This document shows positions 42,360 through 50,687 of a stretch of 64,000 bases of DNA, piece by piece (within the stretch, counting starts at the first letter, position 1; each line of letters opens with the position of its first letter). The position numbers and the translations under genes are program-made. The notes beneath the pieces were generated by a model, which worked only from the letters and a program-made list of their open reading frames with translations, was not told the origin of the DNA and searched no databases. This DNA is from Acidobacteriota bacterium (GTDB taxonomy: Bacteria; Acidobacteriota; Vicinamibacteria; Vicinamibacterales; CAVVIG01): positions 172,221 to 236,220 of the forward strand of contig QHWB01000030.1 in NCBI GenBank assembly GCA_003222395.1, in the 5' to 3' direction.

Positions 42360-43364
42360 TCATCTTAAGGGCGGCTTGCGTGTCTTCAACTGGCGCGCGA
42401 TGAACGCCTTGACCATTTCGCGCGCGCGGTCGGTCTGCGGACCGGGCTTGGCCACCCACTCGTGTTCGGAATCTTCGAACACGTGGAACTGACAGTCGCC
42501 GCCCGCGGCCTGATACGTCTTGACGAACTTCTCCTGAATGGACGGCAGCACGTTGTCGTCGAGGGCTCCCTGCATGATCAGGAACGGCACCAGCGTGACC
42601 TTCTCGTGCCGCTCGAGCATTTCCTGCGGATTGCTTTCGTGGATCGCGTCCCACGGATTGAAGAAGATCGTGTGGTTCTTGACCATGGCGTCGCGCTTCA
42701 GCCGCTGGGCGTTCTGGAAGCGCGCGTACGGATCGCTGATCGGCGATCGCATCGCGACGTAGGCGACGCTCGCGTCGACGTTCGGCGCTTCGGGCAGCGG
42801 AATCGCGTTGTAGCGTGGATCATACGGGCGCATCGCCAGCAGCTCGGCGACGTGACCGCCGCTCGAGCTTCCGTATACGCCGATCTTCGACGGATCGCCC
42901 TTCCACGAGGCCGCTTTCCACTTCAGCCAGCGCACGCCGTAGTTCGCGTCCTGCACGCACGCCGGGTACGGCGCTTCAGGCGCCAGCGTCATGTCGATCG
43001 CGACGACGAGCACGCCGCTCGCCGCCAGCGCGCGGTCCATCGGCTCTTCGGCGTGGCGGTCTTTGCCGTTCCAGGCGCCGCCGTGCAGATCGAGGACGGT
43101 CGGAAACGGCCCGGCGCCGCTCGGCTGATAGACGCGCGCCATCAGCATCCGCCCCGCGGAATTGCGCCGGAACTCGACCTCGCTCACCGTGATCTCGAAC
43201 TTTGCGCCCGGATCGTAGGCCGTGGCCGTCGTGGCGCCCGCCGCGGGATCGAACGCACGAACAAAACGCGAGGTCGCATCGCGCCGGACCACAGGCAGGC
43301 CGACGATGCCGAGCGCCGTCATCGTCATGAGAAAGTCTCGACGTCCGGGAGGATAGGAGCTCAT
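42360..43364 (-). CDS. Tat-exported alpha/beta hydrolase (HSL/BD-FAE-like esterase)
   Basis: The ATG at 43364 is chosen because GGAGGT lies 4-9 bp upstream. The 334-residue protein starts with a Tat signal ('GRRDFLMTMTALGIVGLPVV'). It has the oxyanion motif HGG (94-96, 'LDLHGGAWNGKDRH'), the nucleophile S167 in 'GSSSGG', and a C-terminal Asp/His pair ('QGALDDNVLP' and 'DSEHEWVAK'). This layout matches HSL-type carboxylesterases and BD-FAE-like enzymes. The substrate, probably an ester in the periplasm, cannot be predicted. Confidence 0.9.
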   Translation of the reverse strand: MSSYPPGRRDFLMTMTALGIVGLPVVRRDATSRFVRAFDPAAGATTATAYDPGAKFEITVSEVEFRRNSAGRMLMARVYQPSGAGPFPTVLDLHGGAWNGKDRHAEEPMDRALAASGVLVVAIDMTLAPEAPYPACVQDANYGVRWLKWKAASWKGDPSKIGVYGSSSGGHVAELLAMRPYDPRYNAIPLPEAPNVDASVAYVAMRSPISDPYARFQNAQRLKRDAMVKNHTIFFNPWDAIHESNPQEMLERHEKVTLVPFLIMQGALDDNVLPSIQEKFVKTYQAAGGDCQFHVFEDSEHEWVAKPGPQTDRAREMVKAFIARQLKTRKPPLR

Positions 43365-43575
43365 GCTGACCTCCATCGATTCGCGGCCATGGCCGGCGGG
43401 TCGAACGCCGCGGCCGGAGAATAGACTGCCGGGCCACAGCAGGTCCACAAGATTCGCGATGAGGTAAGCCGCGACGATTCGGCGGTCTTTTGGCGGCGGA
43501 GACGAGTTCACGAACGGACAATGTTGTGCAAAGATGTCCCGGCACAGCGCGTCGCGAATGATTCTGGAGGAACAG

Positions 43576-44172
43576 ATGCGAATTCAATTCGGAAAAACAT
43601 GTTCCGTGTGTGCGCTGACGATCGTGTGTTTGTCGACGGCCGCCAGTTCACAGACGCCGGCGCCCGCGGGCCAGGCTGCACCGCCTGCCGCCGCCAGCAT
43701 CGTGGTGGCTTCGCCGACCTACACCTTCATTCCGCTGGAAATCACCGTCAACCGGCCCGCCGCCGACGTGTGGAAGCGCGTCGGCAAGTTCTGCGACATC
43801 GGCGAATGGCTGCGCATCCCGTGCACGATCACATCGGGCAGAGACGGCGAATTCGGCGCGGTCCGTTCGGTCGCGAACGAGGTCCTGGTGGGAAAAACGG
43901 AATTGTCCTACACCTACACTCAGCCTGTGAGGGAGGGCCGGCCGTACAACCTGTATCACGGCACGCTCGAGGCGCGGCCCGTGACGGCGACCACCTCGAA
44001 GCTTGTCTACACGCTGTTCTTCGACAATTCGATGCTGGCCGATGACGCCGCGCGTGAGGCAGACAGGGCGCGACGGACCACGCAGTTCAACACCGCGCTC
44101 CAAAACATGAAGATACTTGCCGAAGGCGGCACGCTGCCGCCGGCGCCGACGCGGGGCCGCGGGCAGCACTGA
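43576..44172 (+). CDS. Secreted SRPBCC (polyketide cyclase/START-like) protein
   Basis: The ATG at 43576 follows GGAGG with good spacing. A signal peptide covers residues ~1-25 ('CSVCALTIVCLSTAASSQ') and a Pro/Ala linker follows. The SRPBCC domain runs from 'YTFIPLEITVNRPAADVWKRVGKFCDIGEWLRIPCTI' to 'LVYTLFFDNSMLADDAAREADRARRTTQFNTALQNMKIL', the usual helix-grip fold that binds hydrophobic ligands. The family includes cyclases and lipid-binding proteins; a signal peptide is less common. It is divergent from the esterase gene. Confidence 0.82.
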   Translation: MRIQFGKTCSVCALTIVCLSTAASSQTPAPAGQAAPPAAASIVVASPTYTFIPLEITVNRPAADVWKRVGKFCDIGEWLRIPCTITSGRDGEFGAVRSVANEVLVGKTELSYTYTQPVREGRPYNLYHGTLEARPVTATTSKLVYTLFFDNSMLADDAAREADRARRTTQFNTALQNMKILAEGGTLPPAPTRGRGQH

Positions 44173-44187
44173 ACCGCAGCGCCCGCG

Positions 44188-44436
44188 TCAGCCGATCCCG
44201 ACGTCAGCTTTGAAGATCGTGAAGACGAGCGCGATGTCGAGCAACGCGACGTACGATGGAAACATCGCGCGGGCTGGGTCGTACGGTATCTGCGACAACC
44301 CGATCAAGCCCGTGAGCCACAGGATCAGGAAGATCGCCAGTCGCTTCAGACTCAGCTCGCCGAGCGCGAAGCCATACACGAGGAGACCCCAGAACGCGAC
44401 GTGAGCGATCCACGATGCGATCGACGGTGAGCCCAC
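44188..44436 (-). CDS. Small polytopic membrane protein (82 aa)
   Basis: Three hydrophobic segments are visible ('IAHVAFWGLLVYGFALG', 'LAIFLILWLTGLIGLSQI', 'YVALLDIALVFTIFKA'). No family could be named. It lies downstream of the BlaI/BlaR1 remnants on the same strand and is convergent with the SRPBCC gene. Confidence 0.65.
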   Translation of the reverse strand: MGSPSIASWIAHVAFWGLLVYGFALGELSLKRLAIFLILWLTGLIGLSQIPYDPARAMFPSYVALLDIALVFTIFKADVGIG

Positions 44437-44470
44437 GACTCCGAAAGTCTATTTCACGCAGTTCAGTCCT

Positions 44471-44527
44471 GCACCGGCTTCTCCGCGCGATCGACTGCCA
44501 GAGGTGATCGGTGACGATGGCGATCAT
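44471..44527 (-). pseudogene. N-terminal stub of a BlaR1/M56-type sensor protease
   Basis: The frame starting at 44527 reads 'MIAIVTDHLWQS', which matches the first residues of M56/BlaR1 proteins ('...DHLWQSTLF'). Similarity is lost directly after, and membrane helices and the HExxH protease motif are absent. The start overlaps the BlaI remnant's stop by ATGA, exactly as in intact blaI-blaR1 operons, which supports the assignment despite its short length. Confidence 0.65.
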
Positions 44528-44736
44528 CGGTTTTTGTCCTCCTTGGCGAGCCTGCGAAGCGTCCGCTTCGCTTCCTCGACGTCGTCGAGCGTCAGCTTGC
44601 CTGATTCAATCAGATGCGCGACGACGGGCTGAATGCGGCCGCCGAAGAAGCTGAGGAGATCGTCGATCAATCGGCGCTGCGCCGCGCTCTTGGAGATGGC
44701 CGCTTCGAAGACGTGCGCGTTGCCGATTTTCTTCAC
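44524..44736 (-). pseudogene. C-terminal half of a BlaI/MecI/CopY-type repressor
   Basis: The ~70 residues 'GNAHVFEAAISKSAAQRRLIDDLLSFFGGRIQPVVAHLIESGKLTLDDVEEAKRTL' match the dimerisation half of BlaI repressors. The N-terminal winged helix (about 55 residues) is missing, so DNA binding is lost. The only start codon is a GTG at 44736, next to the point where a PadR remnant begins on the opposite strand. The frame remains open a little further but encodes antisense PadR sequence. Confidence 0.85.
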
Positions 44737-44744
44737 GCGCTTGA

Positions 44745-44927
44745 TTCCTCTACAAGCTCGAAGAGCGCAAGTGGATCCAGGGCCGGTGGGTTGAAAAGCC
44801 GGGACAGCGCCGGCGCCGCTACTACCGCATCACCGCGGAAGGCCGTGAGGTGCCGGCGGCCCAGCGGAAGGAATGGCGGCTCTTCTTCGAGCTGATTCGT
44901 GATCTCGCAGGAGTGGGATATGCGTGA
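44745..44927 (+). pseudogene. C-terminal fragment of a PadR-type regulator
   Basis: After an in-frame TGA at 44742-44744 the frame reads 'FLYKLEERKWIQGRWVEKPG' and continues 'RRRRYYRITAEGREVPAAQRKEWRLFFELIRDLAG', the end of the ADOP-associated PadR family. The first ~50 residues of the DNA-binding domain are missing. Its stop overlaps the start of the downstream ADOP gene (ATGCGTGA), the normal arrangement of an intact PadR-ADOP operon. Confidence 0.85.
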
Positions 44928-46073
44928 TCGGCTGATGCGGCAGTGGCGGACGCTGATCCGCGAGCGCGCCAATCGCCAATGGCGCGAACTCTCGCTCGAC
45001 ACCGTTGACGAGCTCGCGTGTCATCTTTCCGAGCTGCAGGAATCGTCGACTCGTCGCGGAGCCTCCGACGAGGAGGCGCGTCAGATCGCGCTCGACGCGC
45101 TGAATGCAGCGTCGTTTCTCGAGCTCTCGAACCGGCCGCGAGCGAGGCACGGCGGGTACCTCCACGATCTCCGAGTCGCGGTCCGGCAACTGATCGGAAC
45201 GCCCGTCGTGACGACGGTCGCCATCCTGTCGCTCGCGCTCGGGATCGGCGCAAATACCGCGATCTTCTCGCTCGTCAACAGCCTCGTCCTGCGCGCGCTG
45301 CCCGTCAAGGACCCGCATCGGCTCGCGATCCTGACCGACGCCTCCGCGCAGGGGAACGATTCCTGGACGCCAATCCGATCGGTCACACGCTTCGGCGATT
45401 TCCGGCACGCGCCGACGAGGCGATCCTGGAAATCGTCGGCGTGGTCGGCGACGCCGTGTACCGGCGGCTTCGCGAACCCATTCCGCCGACCGTCTATTCA
45501 CCGGTGACGCAGCCGAGCCCTGGCCTGCCGTCGAACGAATTCAATCTCAACGTGCGCGCCGCTTCCGGATCACCAGCTCTGCTCGCGCGGAGCGTTGCGG
45601 ACGCGATCGGCGGCGTGAACCACGACCTCGCGCTCACCTTCCGACCGCTGTCGGACCAGGTCAATGCATCGCTGACGCAGGAACGGATCGTGGCGATGCT
45701 GTCGGGATTTTTCGGCGCGCTGGCGCTGCTGCTGGCCGGCCTCGGACTCTACGGTGTGACGTCGTACGCCGTGTCGCGCAGGCGTACCGAGATCGGCATC
45801 CGCATGGCGCTCGGCGCCGCTCCGGAGAGCGTGATCCGTCTCGTCCTCGCGCGCGTATCGGCGCTCGTGGGCATCGGTATCGTTGTCGGCACCGGCGTGA
45901 GCTTTTGGGCGTCGCAGTTCGTGTCGGCGCTGCTCTATGGCCTCGAGCCGCGCGATCCGGCGACGCTGGTCGGATCGGCGGGCGTTCTCGCAGCTGTCGG
46001 TGCAATGGCCGGCTGGCTGCCCGCACGTCGCGCGTCGCGCATCGACCCGGCCGAAGTCTTGCGCGATTCGTAG
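44920..46073 (+). pseudogene. ADOP permease with internal deletion and frame change
   Basis: The N-terminal part (44920 to ~45365) encodes a PadR-linked ADOP start: a helical cytoplasmic region ('RQWRELSLDTVDELACHLSELQESS') and the first helix ('TPVVTTVAILSLALGIGANTAIFSLVNSLVLRALPV'). Near 45365 similarity jumps, in a different frame, to the second periplasmic domain ('FLDANPIGHTL', 'EIVGVVGDAVYRRLREPIPPTVYSP') and the complete C-terminal membrane domain ending 'LPARRASRIDPAEVLRDS'. Roughly 400-450 central residues are lost and the two halves are out of frame. Confidence 0.9.
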
Positions 46074-46079
46074 CCGTCG

Positions 46080-47147
46080 TCACTTCGGCTGCGTCGGGAC
46101 GGCGCCTTTGCGGACCGCCTTCTGATCTCCGGCTGCGCCGCGCACCATCAGGTGCGTGACCTTCCCCTGCGCGTCCCTGACGAACTCGAAGCCGGTCGGA
46201 TTCGCCGTCGACATGAACTGCGTTTCCGACTGCTCGAGAAGCGGAAGCTTCGGCTCATTGAGGCCGCGCACGAACAACATGTCGCCGCTGGCCGTGACCA
46301 CGACCTCGCGTCCCGACGGGAGCTCATAGACTCCGGCATAGGTTGCGAGCAGCGCCGGGCTCAATCTGATCCCGCTGCCTCCGGTCATGTGAGGCGCATC
46401 CCGCTCGTTATCGCACACGTCTTCCAATAGCTCGGTATCCGGCGCCAGCAGCCGTTCCCGCTTCACGGTGATCGGCCTGGTGAACACTTTCGCATCGTCG
46501 AGCGTCATCTCGAAATCCATGTGGCCGAAATCCCGGCGCCGGAACCGTTCGGTGACGCGGAGCGATTCGGTCTGTGGATGTCCGGCGCTGTCGAGCCACC
46601 CCTTGTCGTTGAAACCGGCGGTCGTCACGACCAGCGTGTCTCCGTCCCACCGCCCGACGGAGTACCCGAACCAAGTCGGGTTGGGGTCTTTAGGAAGGTC
46701 ACGGCCATCCATGAAGACGGTTCGGTACGGGCTGTTTGGAGACTCGTACAAGATCAAGACCAACGCCGGCGTCTGGACGATCCTGGTCATGTTGAAAAAC
46801 GTGTGGAACGGAATGCTGACCGGCAGGCATTTCGCGAGCGGACTGTCCTTTCGCGAGTCGCGCACGCGCTGCAGGAACAGCGCCTCGGCCCACGGCTGAA
46901 CATCCTCGGGTTGGAGATCCTGAGCGATGTTGAAGCGGTAGAACGGGCCTGCGCCTCTCCAGACGCCGGACAGATCCGGCTTGCCGTCAGCGGTCCGCGG
47001 CGCCGGGGCGGAAAGGTTCGGCGTGCCGTCGGGCAGACGCGGCGTTCCCGGAGCGGGATAGTTCAGCCACTGTGCAGCGGCTGTCGTCGACAGAAGCGAC
47101 GCCAAGACGGCCAGGGCGGCCGCACCGGACAGGCCGAGAGATCTCAT
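46080..47147 (-). CDS. Secreted protein of unknown function (acidobacterial type)
   Basis: This 355-residue protein has a signal peptide (~1-25) and then 'WLNYPAPGTPRLPDGTPNLSAPAPRTADGKPDLSGVWRG', a motif found at the start of many paralogous secreted acidobacterial proteins. Further conserved pieces are 'MTRIVQTPALVLILYE', 'RTVFMDGRDLPKDPNPTWFGYSVGRWDGDTLVV', 'GFNDKGWLDSAGHPQTESLRVTERFRRRDFGHMDFEMTLDD'. The last ~90 residues resemble a DUF3471-like beta domain ('LATYAGVYELPSGREVVV'). The function is unknown. It is convergent with the broken ADOP gene. Confidence 0.85.
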   Translation of the reverse strand: MRSLGLSGAAALAVLASLLSTTAAAQWLNYPAPGTPRLPDGTPNLSAPAPRTADGKPDLSGVWRGAGPFYRFNIAQDLQPEDVQPWAEALFLQRVRDSRKDSPLAKCLPVSIPFHTFFNMTRIVQTPALVLILYESPNSPYRTVFMDGRDLPKDPNPTWFGYSVGRWDGDTLVVTTAGFNDKGWLDSAGHPQTESLRVTERFRRRDFGHMDFEMTLDDAKVFTRPITVKRERLLAPDTELLEDVCDNERDAPHMTGGSGIRLSPALLATYAGVYELPSGREVVVTASGDMLFVRGLNEPKLPLLEQSETQFMSTANPTGFEFVRDAQGKVTHLMVRGAAGDQKAVRKGAVPTQPK

Positions 47148-47190
47148 GGGCCCTCCTCGCGATGCGATACTCTACGCCCGAAGGCTTGAA

Positions 47191-48417
47191 ATGGCGCATG
47201 ACATTTCGCGGCGTGATCTGCTGGGTGTTCTCCCTGCCTCGTTCGTGGCGCCTTTATTGGCGCAACAACGCGCGGCGCCCCGGCCGTTCATGGCCAGCGT
47301 CCCGCAGCCGACGATCGACAGGATTCTCAACCGTGTCAAGGAAACGCGACTGCCCGACCGTCTCGACGCGCCCGACTGGCGCTACGGCGCCAACTGGGCA
47401 TTCATGCAGACGTTGACCGAATACTGGACCAGCACATTCGACTGGCGTAAAGCGGAAGCGAACCTCAATCGCTATCCCCAGTTCCTCGCGCGCGTGGATG
47501 ATTTCGATATCCACTTCTATCATGTCAAAGGGCGCGGTCCGAAACCGCTGCCGCTCGTGCTCACCCACGGTTGGCCCGGGTCCGTGTTCGAATTCATCGA
47601 AGCGATCGGTCCCCTGTCCGATCCCGCGCGCTTCGGCGGCTCGGCTGACGATGCGTTCGACGTCGTCGTGCCGTCCATCCCGGGCTTTGGCTTTTCTTCG
47701 AAACCGAAGGTCCCCATCGGTCCGCCCACCGTCGCCCGCCTCTGGCACAAGCTCATGACGGAGGCGCTGGCGTACTCTCGGTTTGGCGCGCAGGGCGGCG
47801 ATTGGGGAAGCGCGATCACGCGAGCGCTGGCGCGCGAGTTCCCCGACAGCCTCGCCGGAATTCATCTCAACATGGGCGGCGGAGTCCCGCCTCCTGAAAA
47901 CGAAATGACGGATGAAGAGCGAGCCTGGCAACGTGCCGCGACGACGTACCGCGCCGAGGAGCTCGATTACCTCGACGAGCAGCAGCACAAACCGGGCACC
48001 GTCTCGTTCGTGCTCTACGACAACCCCGTGGGAACTGCGGCGTGGATCATCGAGAAGTTCAAAGTATGGAGCGATTCGGGCGACGACATCGAGCGCACGT
48101 TCACCAAAGATCAGCTTCTCACGAACGTCATGATCTATCTCGTGAGCGATACTGTCGCCACTGCCGTATGGATTTATCGCGGAAATGCGGACGACCGCTC
48201 CGGCCCGCCATCGTCCGGCAGGCTGTCGGTTCCTGTCGGCATCGCCTCTTTCCCCCGTGAGATGCGGGTGTTCGATCCTCCGCGCAGCATACTGGAGCGC
48301 AACTTCAATCTGGTGCATTACACGAGAATGCCGAGGGGCGGTCATTTCGCCTGCCTCGAGCAGCCGCAGCTCTTCGTGGAAGACGTCCGTGCGTTCTTCC
48401 GCAAAGTGCGGTCGTGA
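47191..48417 (+). CDS. Epoxide hydrolase (EHN-type) with Tat signal
   Basis: The ATG at 47191 gives 408 residues; the Tat motif 'SRRDLLGVLPASFVAPLLA' is at the N-terminus. The EHN domain (~35-145) reads 'TIDRILNRVKETRLPDRLDAPDWRYGANWAFMQTLTEYWTSTFDWRKAEANLNRYPQF'. The alpha/beta hydrolase part has the HGWPG oxyanion motif (126-130), nucleophile D204 ('QGGDWGS') and catalytic H385 ('GGHFACLEQP'). These residues define the microsomal-like epoxide hydrolase family that opens epoxides with water. The Tat signal suggests a periplasmic enzyme. It is divergent from the preceding gene with a 43-bp gap. Confidence 0.93.
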   Translation: MAHDISRRDLLGVLPASFVAPLLAQQRAAPRPFMASVPQPTIDRILNRVKETRLPDRLDAPDWRYGANWAFMQTLTEYWTSTFDWRKAEANLNRYPQFLARVDDFDIHFYHVKGRGPKPLPLVLTHGWPGSVFEFIEAIGPLSDPARFGGSADDAFDVVVPSIPGFGFSSKPKVPIGPPTVARLWHKLMTEALAYSRFGAQGGDWGSAITRALAREFPDSLAGIHLNMGGGVPPPENEMTDEERAWQRAATTYRAEELDYLDEQQHKPGTVSFVLYDNPVGTAAWIIEKFKVWSDSGDDIERTFTKDQLLTNVMIYLVSDTVATAVWIYRGNADDRSGPPSSGRLSVPVGIASFPREMRVFDPPRSILERNFNLVHYTRMPRGGHFACLEQPQLFVEDVRAFFRKVRS

Positions 48418-48501
48418 CGGCTGACGTTCGGAACGGTGATCGGCCGCGACGCGGTCCAGCGTGCGTTCCACAACTGGTTCACCGCCGACGGTCGCCTCAC
48501 C

Positions 48502-48945
48502 TTACCGGCTGGCGATGTAAGGGATAAAACTCAAACGGAGCGCGATGATCTGAAGGGTACCAAACAAGACGAAGAGGCCGAATGCTGCGACTGGACGAAC
48601 GACAGTTCTCCAGCGTACGGCGGCAGACAGGCCGATGATCGAACTGGCCCCTACAACAAGCGTCATGGCGACTTCGATTGGCGAAAAGTGTCCTGTGATG
48701 ATTCGCGCCCAACCGAGCAGGAACAGCCAGATAGAGATCATGAGCGTCAGCCAAAGAATGAAACAAGGTACCGCTGCCCACTTCGCGACCTCCCGGTTCT
48801 GAAACCCTGCCACGATTGGGAACCACAGTGGCAAGGTCTGCACTTCGTGCCGCAAAGATCCAGGCGGTACACTCACGGCGCCGACGACGTACAAAGCCAA
48901 CAGCGCAGCGAGCGAAGAGTAAGCAACCGCCCTTGCGTACGTCAT
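48502..48945 (-). CDS. Small integral membrane protein (147 aa)
   Basis: The ATG at 48945 gives a protein with four hydrophobic helices ('AVAYSSLAALLALYVVGAVSV', 'WAAVPCFILWLTLMISIWLFLLGWARI', 'VAMTLVVGASSIIGLSAAV', 'VAAFGLFVLFGTLQIIALRL'). No conserved family motif was recognised. It is convergent with the epoxide hydrolase gene and divergent from the SnoaL-like gene, with a TATACG near the divergent gap that could be a -10 box. Confidence 0.75.
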   Translation of the reverse strand: MTYARAVAYSSLAALLALYVVGAVSVPPGSLRHEVQTLPLWFPIVAGFQNREVAKWAAVPCFILWLTLMISIWLFLLGWARIITGHFSPIEVAMTLVVGASSIIGLSAAVRWRTVVRPVAAFGLFVLFGTLQIIALRLSFIPYIASR

Positions 48946-48992
48946 GGGCGGATTATACGAAGGGAGTGGCGCACGTTCGAGGGCGGCAAGCA

Positions 48993-49394
48993 ATGATAAT
49001 GCGCATCGCACGAACGGCGGAGGAATGCGATCGGCTCTTCGCAGAGTTCGTGAAAGCCGCGGACCTCGACGGTCTGGTGTCGCTATACGAGTCCGCCGCA
49101 TGCCTGGTGCATCGTGACGGCACCGTGGCTACCGGACATGACCAGCTGAGGAACGGTCTGTCGCGCCTGACAACCGAACCGACCGAGATGCGAATGCGTA
49201 TCGTGCAGATGATCGCTTGCGATACGGTGGCGGCGATTTACAACGATTGGGTCGTGACGCGCACGCGAACAGATGGTTCCGTGACGGAATGGTCGGGCAA
49301 GGCGATTGAGATTGTGCGGCGTCAGCAGGACGGCAGGTGGCTGTTCGCCATCGACGACCCGTTCGCGCGAAGCCGCGCCGATGGCGGCGGGTGA
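48993..49394 (+). CDS. SnoaL-like/DUF4440 (NTF2-fold) protein
   Basis: The ATG at 48993 gives 133 residues (another ATG is at 48999). 'AEECDRLFAEFVKAADLDGLVSLYESAACLVHRDGTVATGHDQLRNGLSRL' and 'RTDGSVTEWSGKAIEIVRRQQDGRWLFAIDDPFAR' are typical of the NTF2-like superfamily, in which 'Y(E/D)..A' and 'DG.W....D.P' recur. Such proteins may be ketosteroid-isomerase-like enzymes or ligand binders. No substrate can be inferred. Confidence 0.85.
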   Translation: MIMRIARTAEECDRLFAEFVKAADLDGLVSLYESAACLVHRDGTVATGHDQLRNGLSRLTTEPTEMRMRIVQMIACDTVAAIYNDWVVTRTRTDGSVTEWSGKAIEIVRRQQDGRWLFAIDDPFARSRADGGG

Positions 49395-49492
49395 CCTGAT
49401 CCGGTCACGAGCGTGCAGGCGTATCTCAGCATTCGGCGGCGACTTCTTCCGGGTCCTGGTGCAGTCGGCTCGCGACAACGTGCGCGCGGCGC

Positions 49493-50656
49493 TCAAGGAC
49501 CTGTTTTGAGACCTGTTTTAACTGCGGGCACTCGCCTCTTGTCGATCTTCACGAGCACGGTGTATTCCGGATCGACGAGCTGAATGATCGGCGCGCGCGC
49601 AACCTGTGAGACGAACTGATACGCGTCCAGCTCGGTCATGCCGCTCCGCTCGCGCACCCAGCGAACCATCGCCTTGAACGCCACGCGCGCGGCGTCCTCG
49701 AGTGGACGTCCCGAGCCGACGAACATCACGTCGTCTGCATTCTCGATCCGCGGCACCGGCGTCGGCTGGTGCTTCACGAGCTCCACGAAGAGCTCGACGT
49801 TCATCGCGCCCTCGATCGCCGCGCCCATGATCTCACCGTCGCCCATGGCGTAGTGGCCATCTCCAAACGACAGCAGCGCGCCGGGCACGTTCACGCCGAG
49901 GAACACCGTGTTGCCTGCGCGAACCTCCGGACAGTCCATGTTTCCGCCGAACGTGCCGGGAACGATGGTGCTCCGGACCTCCGCGGCCGACGGCGCCACC
50001 CCGAGGCAGCCGAGAAACGGCGCGAGCGGCACCTCCCACGTGTGCCGGCCGTCGCGCGACGAGGCGCGTGCTGTCGTGCGATCGGCGTCGAGATCGTAGC
50101 GCCACGATGTCTCGGGCAGATCCGCAGCGAGGATGGCCGTGCGATCCGTACCGACGAGCGCACCAAAGCCAGGCGCGAACGCCGACACGGCGTAGCTGCG
50201 CGCGGGCTCGAGCTTCACGAGATGCACTGCGATCGTGTCGCCGGGCTCGGCGCCTTCCACGTAAAAGGGACCGGTCTGCGGATTGTCGTGGCCCGGCGGC
50301 ATCACCTGCGACGGCAGGTCGCTTGCCGTCTTCACGAAGCCGTCGAAGCAGTCCTCGGTCCAGGAGACGATGCGCGTGTCCGGAGCGATGCGATGTTTCG
50401 GCGCGGCGCCGCCGAACGTATACACGAGATCGCGGTGCTCGGGCGTCCACCGCAACGTGGGCGCGTCCGCGGGAATCTCATCGAGGAGCGGCGCCGGCCG
50501 AGTCACACCAGCACCAGTCGATCCAGCGACCGCTGTCGCGCTGTTCGTCGGCGACGGCCCGGACGAAGGCGCGTCGCCGTCGCGCGCCCTACAGGCCGCC
50601 GCGACGCTGGCGACGCCCAGAGAAATTTGAGTCAGAAACGTTCGTCGTCGATGCAT
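49493..50656 (-). CDS. Acetamidase/formamidase family amidohydrolase, exported
   Basis: The ATG at 50656 gives 387 residues; longer in-frame starts lie in antisense of the S1 gene and are rejected. The N-terminus has a Tat-like/lipoprotein signal ('RRRTFLTQISLGVASVAAAC', with a possible lipobox Cys). The FmdA_AmdA domain has 'DCFDG', 'NPQTGPFYVEGAEPGDTIAVHLV', 'PGTFGGNMDCPEVRAGNTVFLGV', 'SFGDGHYAMGDGEIMGAAIEGAMNVELFVELVK', including the Asp/His/Glu residues typical of the family's active site. These enzymes hydrolyse formamide or acetamide. It is divergent from the S1 gene by 31 bp. Confidence 0.92.
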   Translation of the reverse strand: MHRRRTFLTQISLGVASVAAACRARDGDAPSSGPSPTNSATAVAGSTGAGVTRPAPLLDEIPADAPTLRWTPEHRDLVYTFGGAAPKHRIAPDTRIVSWTEDCFDGFVKTASDLPSQVMPPGHDNPQTGPFYVEGAEPGDTIAVHLVKLEPARSYAVSAFAPGFGALVGTDRTAILAADLPETSWRYDLDADRTTARASSRDGRHTWEVPLAPFLGCLGVAPSAAEVRSTIVPGTFGGNMDCPEVRAGNTVFLGVNVPGALLSFGDGHYAMGDGEIMGAAIEGAMNVELFVELVKHQPTPVPRIENADDVMFVGSGRPLEDAARVAFKAMVRWVRERSGMTELDAYQFVSQVARAPIIQLVDPEYTVLVKIDKRRVPAVKTGLKTGP

Positions 50657-50687
50657 CAGCAGCACTCCCGGCTGCATACTGTACGGG

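Noticed and set aside
49306-49509. A 67-codon ORF after the SnoaL-like gene
   Set aside because: It overlaps the end of the SnoaL-like gene and the acetamidase gene, and has no ribosome site; the match to a real helix is weak.
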